DNA from: Panorpa germanica
Lineage: Eukaryota; Arthropoda; Insecta; Mecoptera; Panorpidae
Direction: 5' to 3'
Assembly (NCBI GenBank): GCA_963678705.1
Contig: OY783204.1
Span: 8,214,654-8,278,653, forward strand
Length of the DNA: 64,000 bases
Below, one piece after another: positions 50,401 to 60,213 of this stretch. The translations under genes were made by a program, and so were the position numbers. The notes beneath the pieces are model-generated. The model searched no databases, had not been told where the DNA came from, and worked only from the letters and a program-made list of their open reading frames with translations. Numbering within the stretch: position 1 is the first letter of the stretch; each line of letters starts with the position of its first letter.

Positions 50401-51192
50401 TTCATTCCAGTCAGCTTTTTTGAAATTTCTTCTAGTGATATAATTCCTTGTTCTACCTATGTCAACATTATTTGAATTTGTTAAATTAAAAAGTATGGGA
50501 TAATGATCACTCCCCATGCTGTCATTTAATACCTTCTAGTCTATTAACATGTGCATTATTCTAGGATTAATAAGGGTTAAATCCAAGATACTATCTCTTC
50601 TATAAGGATGGTGTACTCTTGTAGGACAATCATTGTTAGCTATATGAAGAAATTCTTCATCAATAAATTTATTCAATTCTTGTCCTTCGTAATTTATTAA
50701 GTTGTTTATATTCCATGATGGATGAAGTGAATTAAAATCTCCCGTTAGTATCACTGGTAATTTAATTTGTCTGTACATTTGTTTCCATTTTAAACTGTCA
50801 ATTTTGTGTCCTGGAGGAACGTATATTGATGTAATACATATTTCAATATTATTTAATTTTGTACTAATTGCAGTGAGTTCCATATTGTTTACTGGTTTAG
50901 TAATATGTAATCTTTTATATCTTATACTTTTATGTATAATAATGGCTGTACCCCCATGAGGATTTGTTCTTCCAATTTGTATTCTATCATCCCTTTCTAA
51001 ATTATATCCTCTTATATTAAAATTTATATTTTCTCCCAAAAATGTTTCTGAAATCAAAGCTATATGAATATTTTGCGTTTTTAATAAATTTTGTAGATCG
51101 TCTTTTTTGTGTCTAATGCTCTGTCCGTTCCACTGTATAATATTTACTTCTTTAATTTTGTTGTGGAAAATATCAATTTCTACAAGAACTTT
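47437..51192 (-). pseudogene. LINE ORF2: APE endonuclease, reverse transcriptase, RNase H
   Basis: A frame of about 1,250 codons. Endonuclease: VNIIQWNGQSI, ALISETFLGE, VILTGDFNSLHPSW, GSDHYPI. Reverse transcriptase: SSYRPITLISCVAKT, AVFLDIKGAYDAV, GLPQGSILSPLLYTIY, LQFADDIVLYS. RNase H: IIYTDASIDLERNKAGFAIY, IIITDSLSVL, WIPGHCGIRGNEIADKLAKE. A C-terminal CQCGEEGNLDHIIFEC follows. One in-frame TAG (50536-50538) splits the endonuclease just before GSDHYPI, where relatives usually have Trp, so TGG to TAG is likely. No ATG lies between the frame opening and the first endonuclease motif, so the start codon is lost or unconventional. Confidence 0.92.
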
Positions 51193-51279
51193 TTAACAAA
51201 TAAACGCTACTTAGAAATTATATTTTTATCTGATCCTCTAATATGTATGCTGCTGTATTATTTTATATTTATAATTTCG

Positions 51280-52599
51280 CTATGTTTTTCTTCTTTCTAT
51301 ATCTTCAAATATAGAAAATTTATTTGAATCCGTCATGAATTTATTCCTGTCATCATTTTTATTTTCATTAAAATTTTGGTTTACCAATAATTCAGTGTTG
51401 TGTTGAATTTTTGGTACTTTTATGGACCTCTGAGAATTGTTTTCTGTTTGTTCTTCTTCATTATCTTTTTCATTTTTTCTGTAATTGTTCCTTGTATTAT
51501 AAGTTCTAGGTGTAGAATTTGTAATATAATTAATGAAGCTTTGTTCTTTCTCATTCTGTTTATTTTCAATTTTATTATCATTCATATTATTTTGTTTTTT
51601 CATATTTTTCGTTTTACAGTTTCTATCTAAATATGTTCTTTTCCTAATGGGTGCTGGCTTATATGATGGTATACTATTTTCACAACTTGTTAAATTTTGA
51701 GGAAAGTCCTTGTCATAATTAGATAATATATCAAATCTATTTTTTGTAGTTACCGCATACGAATTTTTGTCTTTCCAAATTTGAGGTATTTCAATAGCGG
51801 CTTCTTGATAACTAAGATTTCTGTTTCCCATTAAAATTTTTATTTCTTGTTGCCTTTTTCTTTCTTTGCAATTTTTATCAGTCGCATCATGTTCTTCATC
51901 ACAATTTACACATTTTATAATTTCATTTTTACATAAATTTAGCGTATGTTCATTTGAACCACATTTGCTACATCTACTTTTTCCTTTGCATTGATTGGCC
52001 GTATGGTTATATCTTAAACATTTATAACATTGTCTCGTATTTTTAATAAATGGTTCACAGGGTAATTTAGCATTCCAAATATAAATATATTGGGGTAAAT
52101 TTTGCCCTTCAAAGAAAATGATTATATTTCTAGAGTCCTCATACTTAATTTCATCTTCAAATTTCATTCTTCTTTTTAATCTCCTTATGGAGTGAATTTT
52201 ATAAGGGTAACTATATATATTTTCTTTTAATTCTTCCTCCGAAAATTCAATATCTACATTTTTTACAATTCCAATTCTTGTAGTCCAAAACATTGGTATA
52301 AACATATCAACTCCTGATGTTATCTTATTATTCAATTTCACTAACATATTAGCTGATTTTGCATTTTTGCATTCAGCCATTATTCTATTTTTCCCTATTT
52401 TTTTTATTTCTGAAATATCCTTTCCAAATTCTGAATGATATAACATTTTTGCAGTTTTTAGTGTACTGATCCCAAATTTTTCGTTTGTTATATCTTCTTT
52501 TTGAATCATAATTTTATAAGAAGATAATGATAAATTATCTTCATTATATAAATTTATATTGGGGTCAACTCCCACTTTCCCCTCAGAGTTCAAATTCAT
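51280..52599 (-). CDS. LINE ORF1, nucleic-acid-binding gag-like protein
   Basis: 439 residues, intact. The N-terminal 185 residues have no motif I can name with certainty (an RRM-like fold is usual in this group). Three CCHC knuckles follow: CYKCLRYNHTANQC (191-204), CSKCGSNEHTLNLC (210-223) and CVNCDEEHDATDKNC (230-244). The C-terminus is rich in N, K and E and is probably disordered. ORF1 proteins coat LINE RNA and help form the retrotransposition particle. The start is a clear ATG 198 bases from the element's 5' end. ORF2 opens 87 bases after its stop. Confidence 0.92.
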   Translation of the reverse strand: MNLNSEGKVGVDPNINLYNEDNLSLSSYKIMIQKEDITNEKFGISTLKTAKMLYHSEFGKDISEIKKIGKNRIMAECKNAKSANMLVKLNNKITSGVDMFIPMFWTTRIGIVKNVDIEFSEEELKENIYSYPYKIHSIRRLKRRMKFEDEIKYEDSRNIIIFFEGQNLPQYIYIWNAKLPCEPFIKNTRQCYKCLRYNHTANQCKGKSRCSKCGSNEHTLNLCKNEIIKCVNCDEEHDATDKNCKERKRQQEIKILMGNRNLSYQEAAIEIPQIWKDKNSYAVTTKNRFDILSNYDKDFPQNLTSCENSIPSYKPAPIRKRTYLDRNCKTKNMKKQNNMNDNKIENKQNEKEQSFINYITNSTPRTYNTRNNYRKNEKDNEEEQTENNSQRSIKVPKIQHNTELLVNQNFNENKNDDRNKFMTDSNKFSIFEDIERRKT

Positions 52600-52829
52600 T
52601 TTAAAAATTCAGAAAAAATTTGAATATTAAAATGATAATAATTTAAATAATACAATTTTACTTTTACTTTAAATTTACTTTTTAAATAATTTATATATAT
52701 ATATATATATATGTATTTAAAATTATTAATTCAATTAAATTATTTTTAGGAAAAAGACAAAACACGTCTATCACGTATCGAATGACTACTCGATACCTAT
52801 TAAACATGAATTAGTATAATTGTAGAAAC

Positions 52830-53330
52830 AATTATAGAAAATAATATAGTAAATATTCAAAAGTATTGGATATAATACTAAAAATGTTGAACAATGATGC
52901 TACAAAATAGTTAGGTTATAGCAAATATTCAAAAGTATTGAATATAACACTAAAAAAATGATAGCTTCAATGATGGACAAAGATGCTACAAAAATACTTA
53001 GATTATAGCAAATATTCAAAAGTATTGAATATAATACTAAAAAAATGATAGCTTCAATGATGGACAAAGATGCTACAAAAATACTTAGATTATAGCATAT
53101 ATTCAAAAGTATTGAATATAATACTAAAAAAATGATAGCTTCAATGATGGACAAAGATGCTACAAAAATACTTAGGTTATAGCAAATATTCAAAAGTATC
53201 GAATATAATACTAAAAAAATGATAACCTCGTTAATAATGATGCTATTAAAATACTTAGATTATAGCAAATATTCAAAAGTATTGAATATAATACTAAAAA
53301 ATGATAGCTTCATTAGTAACGTTGCTATTA
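52830..53330. repeat. 87-bp tandem array in Gypsy element 2 leader
   Basis: About five to six units; the central ones are almost identical (AGCAAATATTCAAAAGTATT ... GACAAAGATGCTACAAAAAT). 87 is a multiple of three, so one frame stays open as a hydrophobic repeat peptide, which I treat as a by-product. Confidence 0.9.
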
Positions 53331-53772
53331 AAAAAATATAATTATCAATTTATAGTAATAATTATATACAAAAAAAAGATACTGTTCTATTATACTTAAA
53401 GATTTTTCTTATCAGTGATTATGATCTATACACAGCTGTGTGCGGGACTCTGCAAACGATTAACATCAATTTAGATTATTCCAATGTTCTAAAAACATCC
53501 ATCCAGTTGCGGGGGGGCAAAAGATTTCTTTTTCCAGGTTCAACGGGCTGTAGTTTTGCATCCGCCGGACTTGTAGAAAATTATGTGAATTACAGATGAA
53601 ATGAAGTTCTAGCTCGTACTTTTCAGCAATTTTTGGAAATAATCGATCGGCGTAGTGGTATCCAGATTACTTGATTCGCATCCAGGTGTAGAATATATAG
53701 AAACATTTTTGGGCGTACCTTTAGGATATTTAAGTGTAGTAATATCTCTTCAAGACCCTCGCCTGACACCAA

Positions 53773-54594
53773 TGTTGTAAATTGAGGTTAGGTTATCGCC
53801 GGGACGTTACTTCTGATAATTAATTATATTATTAATTAACGGATGCTCGTTCTAAGGGAAGATTACTCAGCTGGGCTCGTGCACCACGTTGTGTTGTTAG
53901 CTTCTGAATGTAGAATCTTCTTATGACGATTTTCCAACGGACAATTACGGAATGTTTTTAATGATAAGAATTAGCGTCTCTTCAAGATGATTACCAGGAT
54001 TCTTGTTTAAACGGAGTATTGTTACAATTTGAGAATACTTGAGCGGTCTAAAGTATAACCTTGTTGCAACGTACAGCGTTGGAACAATTAGTATCTTTTT
54101 AAAATACTATTAATTCAAACACTTTTATTAAAATATATCATTTATTAGTTGTAATATTATATCTGAATACTTAGTTACAATAGTATTTTATTAAATTAAT
54201 AAAGATGCCAGATATAAAACAAAATGTAAATTCTAGTGTTATAAATTGATTAATAGCGAAATGTGCTTACAGTAGAATACTTGATGTTACAATTAGAGTT
54301 GTTGTACGATCGAAGCTTGAACCGATAATCATCCTCTGGCTCAAGTACAGCTCGGTATATTACGATTTATTTTTAATATTCACATCGCATAACAACAATA
54401 CTGAGTTACCAGTATTAAAACAATATAAAATATCCACAGACCAGAGTCAATGTTTACAAGCGCTAAATTTAAACAATTATTTGATACAATATTAATACTA
54501 ATACTAAAGTTAACATAATATAATTCTTATGTAATAATTAACATTTATTATTATTAAAATAAAAGGTAAGTGCGACATATGCGTACTTACAACA
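53773..54594 (-). repeat. 5' LTR of Gypsy element 2
   Basis: 822 bp, followed by ACGT. Internally (minus strand) it is followed by TTGGTGTCAGGCGAGGGTCT, the likely primer-binding region, very like that of element 1. Confidence 0.93.
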
Positions 54595-54598
54595 ACGT

Positions 54599-55430
54599 TT
54601 TGAATGTCAGAGTCCAGTGCCACTAAATTGTCATTTGTCGAGCGATGTGGTCTGAACTCAGTTTGGCAAGAGTTTAATAGATTACGACTTTCTGTCATCC
54701 AAGTTAGTCTTTTGGCAACCATTTTTTCTAATAATTTCATTATGTTGATTGTTCGAACCGCGATTAGTTTACCGCGACTATTTTATGCGATGATTTATAG
54801 TATCGCTCTGATTGCCAATACTGCGATGTTGTACGCCGAAATTATGTGAAAGAACCACGTGAATGTTTTTCGTTTAAAAATTGAATTATTAAAAGACTAC
54901 AAGCAACTGTACAGTGGTAGAATGCCTTTGATTGTCGAATATAACAGTTGTGAAGAATTAAAATAACACAAGTCTAGTAGAAATCCAAATTAAAATGTTA
55001 TTCGTACAAACTTTAAACTAAGAATGATACAAATTGTTTACAATGAATTGACTTTTCTAACAAAAAAAAACTAAAATTACAGAACCGATGAGAATCCATC
55101 AGCTGATCACAAAATTGTCATTGCACCCCAATAAAACGCCACGGGTGTACAATTTTTGTAATTCACACTAAGGGATTTTCGTCAGCTACTGTACACTATC
55201 ATATTGCTAAAATCTGTCTTAAATATTTAAGTGGTTTGGTCCTGCCTATTAAGGCTTATAGTACGCAACATTGCTGATAAATGAGAATGGACGGTAACTA
55301 GACACCTCTTCTTTGTTTTTATCCGGTTTAAATATAGGAATAACTAAGCTATTTTCCAGATATCTGGGATACAGCTACTGTTCCAGATGTTATTAAATAG
55401 TTTCACTATATACTTTTTTGTTTTGTTTGT
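54599..55430 (-). mobile_element. Jockey-type LINE fragment, proximal half
   Basis: The minus strand reads LFNNIWNSSCIPDIWKIA and PDKNKEEVSSYRPFSF, then, after about 480 bp of unrelated DNA, LLEKMVAKRLTWMTE followed by TEFRPHRSTNDNLVALDSDI. These are reverse transcriptase motifs 0-2. The next residues (VIAVFFDI) lie at 41181 and below, so Gypsy element 2 with its ACGT duplication landed inside this LINE. Confidence 0.8.
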
Positions 55431-55439
55431 TTGTTTTTT

Positions 55440-56140
55440 GACAATCTCGATTAAACACTCATCCAAATAGTACAAGAATTTAAATCTTGTTCGTCAGTTC
55501 CCCGATTCATCCGAAGCACCCACGGGTTGACTTAAGAAATAATAGCTCAATATTGCGGGACTAGTCCGAGTTCGTGCAGTTTACTGTCACGGAGTTATAT
55601 TTCACCAAGATATAACCGCTTGCGGGACTTCGAGCAGTTTCTGTCACGGTACTTGTTAGGCAGAGCCATGGAGTTCGTAGGCACACAGCCACCTTTGCTC
55701 AGGACGGGATGCAGTTTAAGGTCCGTACCATTCTCTCGCCATTTGGCATACAAAAAGCAATATGCTTATAAATACGTAAACGGCGGCAGCTGGTACATAT
55801 TGCCCAGGACCTTAAAATAAGATAAGCCCTTTTAACATGTTTATTTTTCAGAATTCACCTTAACAGTTCTGGAACATAAGGGCCGGTGACTAGCCACATG
55901 CTTCTTACAATTGGACGTACCATGATAAATAAATGTATAACTTAAACAAGCTAGAATGTAACTCATTAATCTAAAAACTTATATGTATAACCTCAAAGCA
56001 CTAAGTGCCCTCATATGTTTACATAAGTATAAAATAATGAAGTTGTTCAGTAGTATGACAAAATTATATCTGGAACAATCCATGAAACCTCCATGGCTGG
56101 GATGTTGGGCGCCCCTGTAAACACAGACGGCTGGATCTCC
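55440..56140. other. Probable 3' untranslated part of the R2-type LINE
   Basis: Between the R2-type stop and the T-rich run at about 55406-55440 (an A-rich end on the minus strand). It contains a partial internal repeat (GCGGGACT ... CAGTTT.CTGTCACGG) at about 55553-55597 and 55622-55650. The assignment is by position only. Confidence 0.4.
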
Positions 56141-56144
56141 GCCC

Positions 56145-57745
56145 TCACCTTTCCGAAGAAGCTCCTCTCCGCGGTCTCGTCGTGGTCATCTGGGAGAATC
56201 TGGTGAAGTTCGTGTGGCTCCCCTGTAAAGCCCTGGTTATGAGGCTTCTTAGTGTGCCAGGGGGAATCCCAAAAGACAGCAGGTCATTGTACGATTTTAT
56301 TTACCATACACCTCTCCATGAAAGAGTACATGTAGTATAGTACACCGTTGCTGGGTCGATCTGAAATAGACAGCTCTGTATTAAAACCCGGTGTTTTGGG
56401 GTAGTATGCTGCCTTCTGACGATGCTTGCTATCAAGGCTGCCCGCGCTGCTAACAACTTGGACATCGATGACATTGCAGCAACCGTCTCTGACCGCAACG
56501 ATGGCTGGTTTCCGCATCCCCGCTTGAGATGGAATATGCGGTCCAGCTGCCACAGAGTACCCTTTTTTGACTAGTGCTGTGTTCAATCTACGAGCGATGG
56601 CGTCGTGTCTAAGCACTCTACCTTCATGCGTTTGGAAGCACTTCTGTACAGCATGTGCCCCAGTTTCCACATCTGAGTAGCCGGCTCTGCAGCGGACATT
56701 CCTGCCCGCTCTGCGCGACCTTCTTGATGTTCTAACTGCAGTTGGCAGACAGTTCACTTGCACGTGGACATGTTGTACGAAGTCACGTCCTGGTATATGG
56801 TGGGAATACCGGTTCATCCACTCAGTTGATACAGGCACCTTGGAAGATTCCACAAGTTCACTCCCATCCACTGAACTATGTAGTACATTGGCCCAAAACC
56901 GCTAACGGTCAGTAGCAAAGTTAGACGCTACACCGAGGTTGCGAAGGACCGCCGTACACCAGGAAACCTTTTGTTGCACCCTTAAAGTTCAGAATGCCGC
57001 GACGGCTACCTCGTTAGTAGACCCCGCTAGGCGGGCTAGCCTCGCTATCGTGATCCCTGGTATTGTAGTGACAAACGCAGCAATACCCAGGCCTCCGTCC
57101 TTTACTGCAGCGTAAAAGTACACGCCGGACACATCTTTAGGCAAGCGCAACCACTGCCTGATATGTTTGCGAACCGACTTATCCAGCTGCAGTAAACGGC
57201 CTTTTGTCACATTCCCTAGCACAAGCGCATGAAAAAATTGTGGTATCAGGTACGTCCTTAAGAGGACCAAACGTTGTTGGGGCTTTAGTGGAGCTTTCGA
57301 GATGCGAAGCAACGCTGTGGAAACATATGTTTCTACCGTCTTCGCTCCCTTCACACTAAAATTTACTGCCAAACACCTCCACTCTGCTAGGGATGTTACT
57401 GCTTTGATTCTCTGGGTATTTTAAACTCCGCATCGACGATCTTGATCTTCTTAGCCTTCCCTGCTGGCATTAGGGAATTGGCCGAAGATTTTTCCACATT
57501 AAACGCCAGGTTCATACTGGCAGCCTTCTTTACGATGTCTCGAAGGGCAATCTTCATCCCTGCTGCTGTGGAAGTCACAACAACAAGGTCGTCAGCGAAT
57601 GCTAAGCATGACACCTTTTGTCCTCCTAGCATAAACCCAACCTCCTGTGGAATAGCGGCTATCACTGCGTCCATTGCCAAATTAAAAATGATGGGTGACA
57701 ACGGATCGCCTTGTCTAACACCTCTGTTAACAGCATACACTTCAC
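56145..57745 (-). mobile_element. R2-type LINE, reverse transcriptase and endonuclease half
   Basis: Minus strand: reverse transcriptase NRGVRQGDPLSPIIFNLAMD and LAFADDLVVVTSTAAGMKI; then LLRISKAPLKPQQRLVLLRT and FYAAVKDGGLGI, typical of R2 after the palm; then a zinc motif in which CRAGYSDVETGAHAVQKC has lost its second Cys; then the restriction-like endonuclease KPAIVAVRDGCCNVIDVQVV; then the tail LSWRGVW, FGIPPGTLRSLITRALQGSH and TNFTRFSQMT. It is 5'-truncated just upstream of the RGVRQGDPLSP box and has several frame changes. The flanks are not 28S rDNA. It is not the missing half of the 34-kb fragment: on the minus strand the order would be wrong. Confidence 0.88.
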
Positions 57746-57752
57746 TTAAACC

Positions 57753-57806
57753 GCGCCCTACTTTAAAACGGCATATGACGACTTTAAAGCGCCCTACTTT
57801 AAAACG
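57753..57806. repeat. 18-bp direct repeat at the R2-type 5' junction
   Basis: GCGCCCTACTTTAAAACG occurs at 57753-57770 and 57789-57806, exactly where R2-like similarity stops. A third shorter match (GCGCCCTACTTT) is near 58654. Confidence 0.8.
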
Positions 57807-57929
57807 TTAAAAAAACTTACATATTTTATAGTGTGAATATACTATTTTTATTACCCCAGTATAAAAAACGTGCTACAAGAAGGAGCATATTATTTTATGA
57901 TTTAAATTGTGTCTTAGGTAAAACTTAGC

Positions 57930-58180
57930 ATTTTAAGACTTTTATTATACTTGTAAAAAATTCAAGTTTCATATAAAATTTGTGAAATAATTTACAAAAA
58001 GGTTTTTAATAATTGTACATTCGAACTTCTTGTTATGAAATTGTTCCCCGATTTATGAAATTTATTTTATGAAATTTATCAAAAGTTTGAGTATTATATA
58101 TAAAACCAAGCAATCTAAGACTTTTATTATATTTGTAAAAAAAAATTGTTTTCATATAATTTATTTGAATTATCGCTTAA
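57930..58180. repeat. Imperfect tandem duplication of about 183 bp
   Basis: AAGACTTTTATTATACTTGT near 57934 recurs as AAGACTTTTATTATATTTGT near 58117, each followed by an A run and TTTCATATAA. The motif TTATGAAATT recurs at least five times between 58035 and 58255. It is non-coding. Confidence 0.6.
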
Positions 58181-58947
58181 AATCTATTTGGATTTTATTT
58201 ACTTATTTTTCATGTTATGAAATTCTTAATATATCCTTCTCACGTTATGAAATTTTAAAAACTTAACATGCGACATTATTATTCTGTTTTATTGAAGTTT
58301 TAATCATCTGTATTATCTCACTTTATGAAGAATTGTTTTTGTAAAAGGACACTTTTTGGTATTAAAATGCCTTTGTGTAGAGAGATGTATGTAAATGTTA
58401 TAAATTAATATATGAAGTTTAATTTATTTGTACAGCGGTATACCCCGATTTATGTAACTTGCTTAGGCGACCATTTTTTTTCGGGTCATAGTCCATATTA
58501 ATGGCTCTTTCCAATCGTTATTTTAGTCATTTTTCATAATGTGAATGATAAGCTAAAAGTTGCGAAAGGCACTAAAAAAATTTTTAAATCGTAACTTTCC
58601 CCCTTTTTTTATTGTTAGTCCATTTTAAAACTTTTTCGCATTTTCAGTCTTTTTGCGCCCTACTTTTTGCACGGTACTAAAATAATACTGTTCTGTATTA
58701 ACACTTGTGGCTGTTTAACGCAAAAAAAATTAATTATTTTTTGAGAATAAACCATTTCCGATACAAATTAATGTATCAGAGCAGCGGTTTAAGATTTATT
58801 TAAAAGTATGTCACTCCGAAAAGACAACTGGACCGTACTTTTAGTTATATTACCCCGACAGTGTCATATATACTATACAAATTATAAATTTTCCACGTAC
58901 GTTTCGGGTGTTATGGTATGGTTACAATAAAAAACAGATATTTTTTT

Positions 58948-59014
58948 ATAATATTTTTTTGCGCGCAAATCCAGACACACACAGATCCTTTATTACAACA
59001 AAAAAAATATTATT
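58948..59014. other. Stem-loop H1 with shared loop motif
   Basis: Arms ATAATATTTTTTTG (58948-58961) and its complement with one extra A (58999-59013). The loop holds GACACACACAGATCC (58974-58988). Confidence 0.7.
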
Positions 59015-59076
59015 ATATCCGGTAGATTCAAACAATCTCAAATACACACACTTTTTAAAAGTATTTTTATATATAT

Positions 59077-59950
59077 TGTTACGGATTTGCGGGCGTCTGA
59101 GCAGACAAAAGGTATAGTTATAAAATAATCACTGGAATTAGCAGAAAAGGTTGCGTATCCCTGTACAAATATCAAGACATTTTAATTACGAAGCTGTTTA
59201 CTCGTTGGCGCATAACTGATACGCGTGTTCTTGGACATAACATAAAGAACTGCATACCATGCACTTCTGTTATTGTTTACATGTGATCTTTCTAGAATCA
59301 AATACTACGCGTATGGAGTAGAACGTCATAGAAATAGTCGGAAGGTCAAACAGCGTATCTGAACAATTATAGGAATATTCTGGAAAGTCAGAAGTGTCGA
59401 GACTAGGGGAATTGTACTGCGTAAACCGCTAATATAAAAGGAGCAAAACATCGCGTCGCGAGGCAGTCTGCAAACAAGAGTCAGTCCGCGAGAATAAGTC
59501 AGTCAGAATAATTAAGTGAAATAATAAAGAGTAATTGTAAATAGTTGTTAATTGTTGTAATTGTTTTGTGTGAATAAATAAAGTCTGTAAAAGTGTAAAT
59601 CCTTCTTATTATTTTAATTGTGGCTATTCATTAATTATTAAGTTACAACGCGACTAAATAGTGTAAACAATTGCATCCGCTCGGCAATCAACTAAAAGAA
59701 CCCAGTCGCAGGCGTAATACGGCGTATATTTAGAAGGTTCGAGAATCCTAGTCTCCCTTCCCTTAATCCTCGCTCGCATATACAAATTTGTACCTTTGGC
59801 GTCCTAGAAAGTTACAGAGCCAGACTCCCTTCATTCCCCCTTTACGCCCTTACAAGTTTGTAACATTTGGTGTTAGAAGCTGAAGAGGATAGTTGCTACG
59901 AGCACACGTCTCGTCGTCTCCCCGCCGTCGCCATTGTGAAAATTGTAACA
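59077..59950 (+). repeat. 5' LTR of element 3
   Basis: TATA box TATAAAAG at about 59433-59440, a TCAGTC initiator-like motif near 59480, and an AATAAATAAAG polyadenylation region near 59572. About 85 bp before its end it already contains GTAACATTTGGTGTTAGAAG, a near copy of the LTR end plus primer-binding site. Confidence 0.92.
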
Positions 59951-60213
59951 TTTGGTGTCAGAAGTGGGATAGCCTCAGTAACGACCGCTGCAGAGAGAAT
60001 TTCAGGAAGAAAAACAGGAGAGTCTGAAACTACGTTTCCAAAGAGACTTCCAGAAACTTCTAGTCGGGATTTGCAGCAAGAAGGATTTTCCGAAGAGCAA
60101 GGTTCGAGAAAAACAGAAATACTGACGTCGAAGAAACTCCATAAAGTTCCAAAACCTTTCAGAAAATTCTAGAGAAACTTTTAAAACAATTTACAACACA
60201 ACACGCAACAAAT

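Larger units (their letters stand above)
47346..52797 (-). mobile_element. Near-complete I-type LINE nested in Gypsy element 2
   Basis: 5.45 kb with a poly(A) end (plus-strand T run from 47346), a 198-bp 5' leader and two reading frames. The 10-bp target duplication TATTAAACAT lies at 47336-47345 and 52798-52807; Gypsy element 1 shows the empty site. ORF1 carries three zinc knuckles; ORF2 has endonuclease, reverse transcriptase and RNase H, the set found in the I group (I/Nimb-like). The intact duplication implies a recent insertion. 3' fragments of the same family lie at 15877 and 19388. Confidence 0.93.
41186..54594 (-). mobile_element. Gypsy-type LTR retrotransposon, element 2, carrying a nested LINE
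   Basis: LTRs with ends TGTTGTAA/TTACAACA and a perfect ACGT duplication (41182-41185, 54595-54598). Gag, protease, reverse transcriptase, RNase H and integrase are all present on the minus strand. It is the best copy of its family here but still broken, by about two or three breaks, besides the 5.45-kb LINE in its leader. The LTRs differ by under 1 percent outside one length difference, so it is young. It interrupts a Jockey-type LINE. Confidence 0.94.

Noticed and set aside
52900-53193. 97-residue hydrophobic repeat protein on the minus strand
   Set aside because: It is the translation of the 87-bp tandem array, open only because the unit length is a multiple of three.
55730-55760. GCCAAATG match to the 28S sequence downstream of the R2 insertion site
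   Set aside because: Only eight bases agree and the surrounding sequence does not follow 28S.
56047-56222. Apparent terminal exon (acceptor CTTTACAG, frame EPHELHQILPDD) on the minus strand
   Set aside because: It is another frame of the R2-type C-terminal tail (ITRALQGSHTNFTRFSQMT), which explains the region better.
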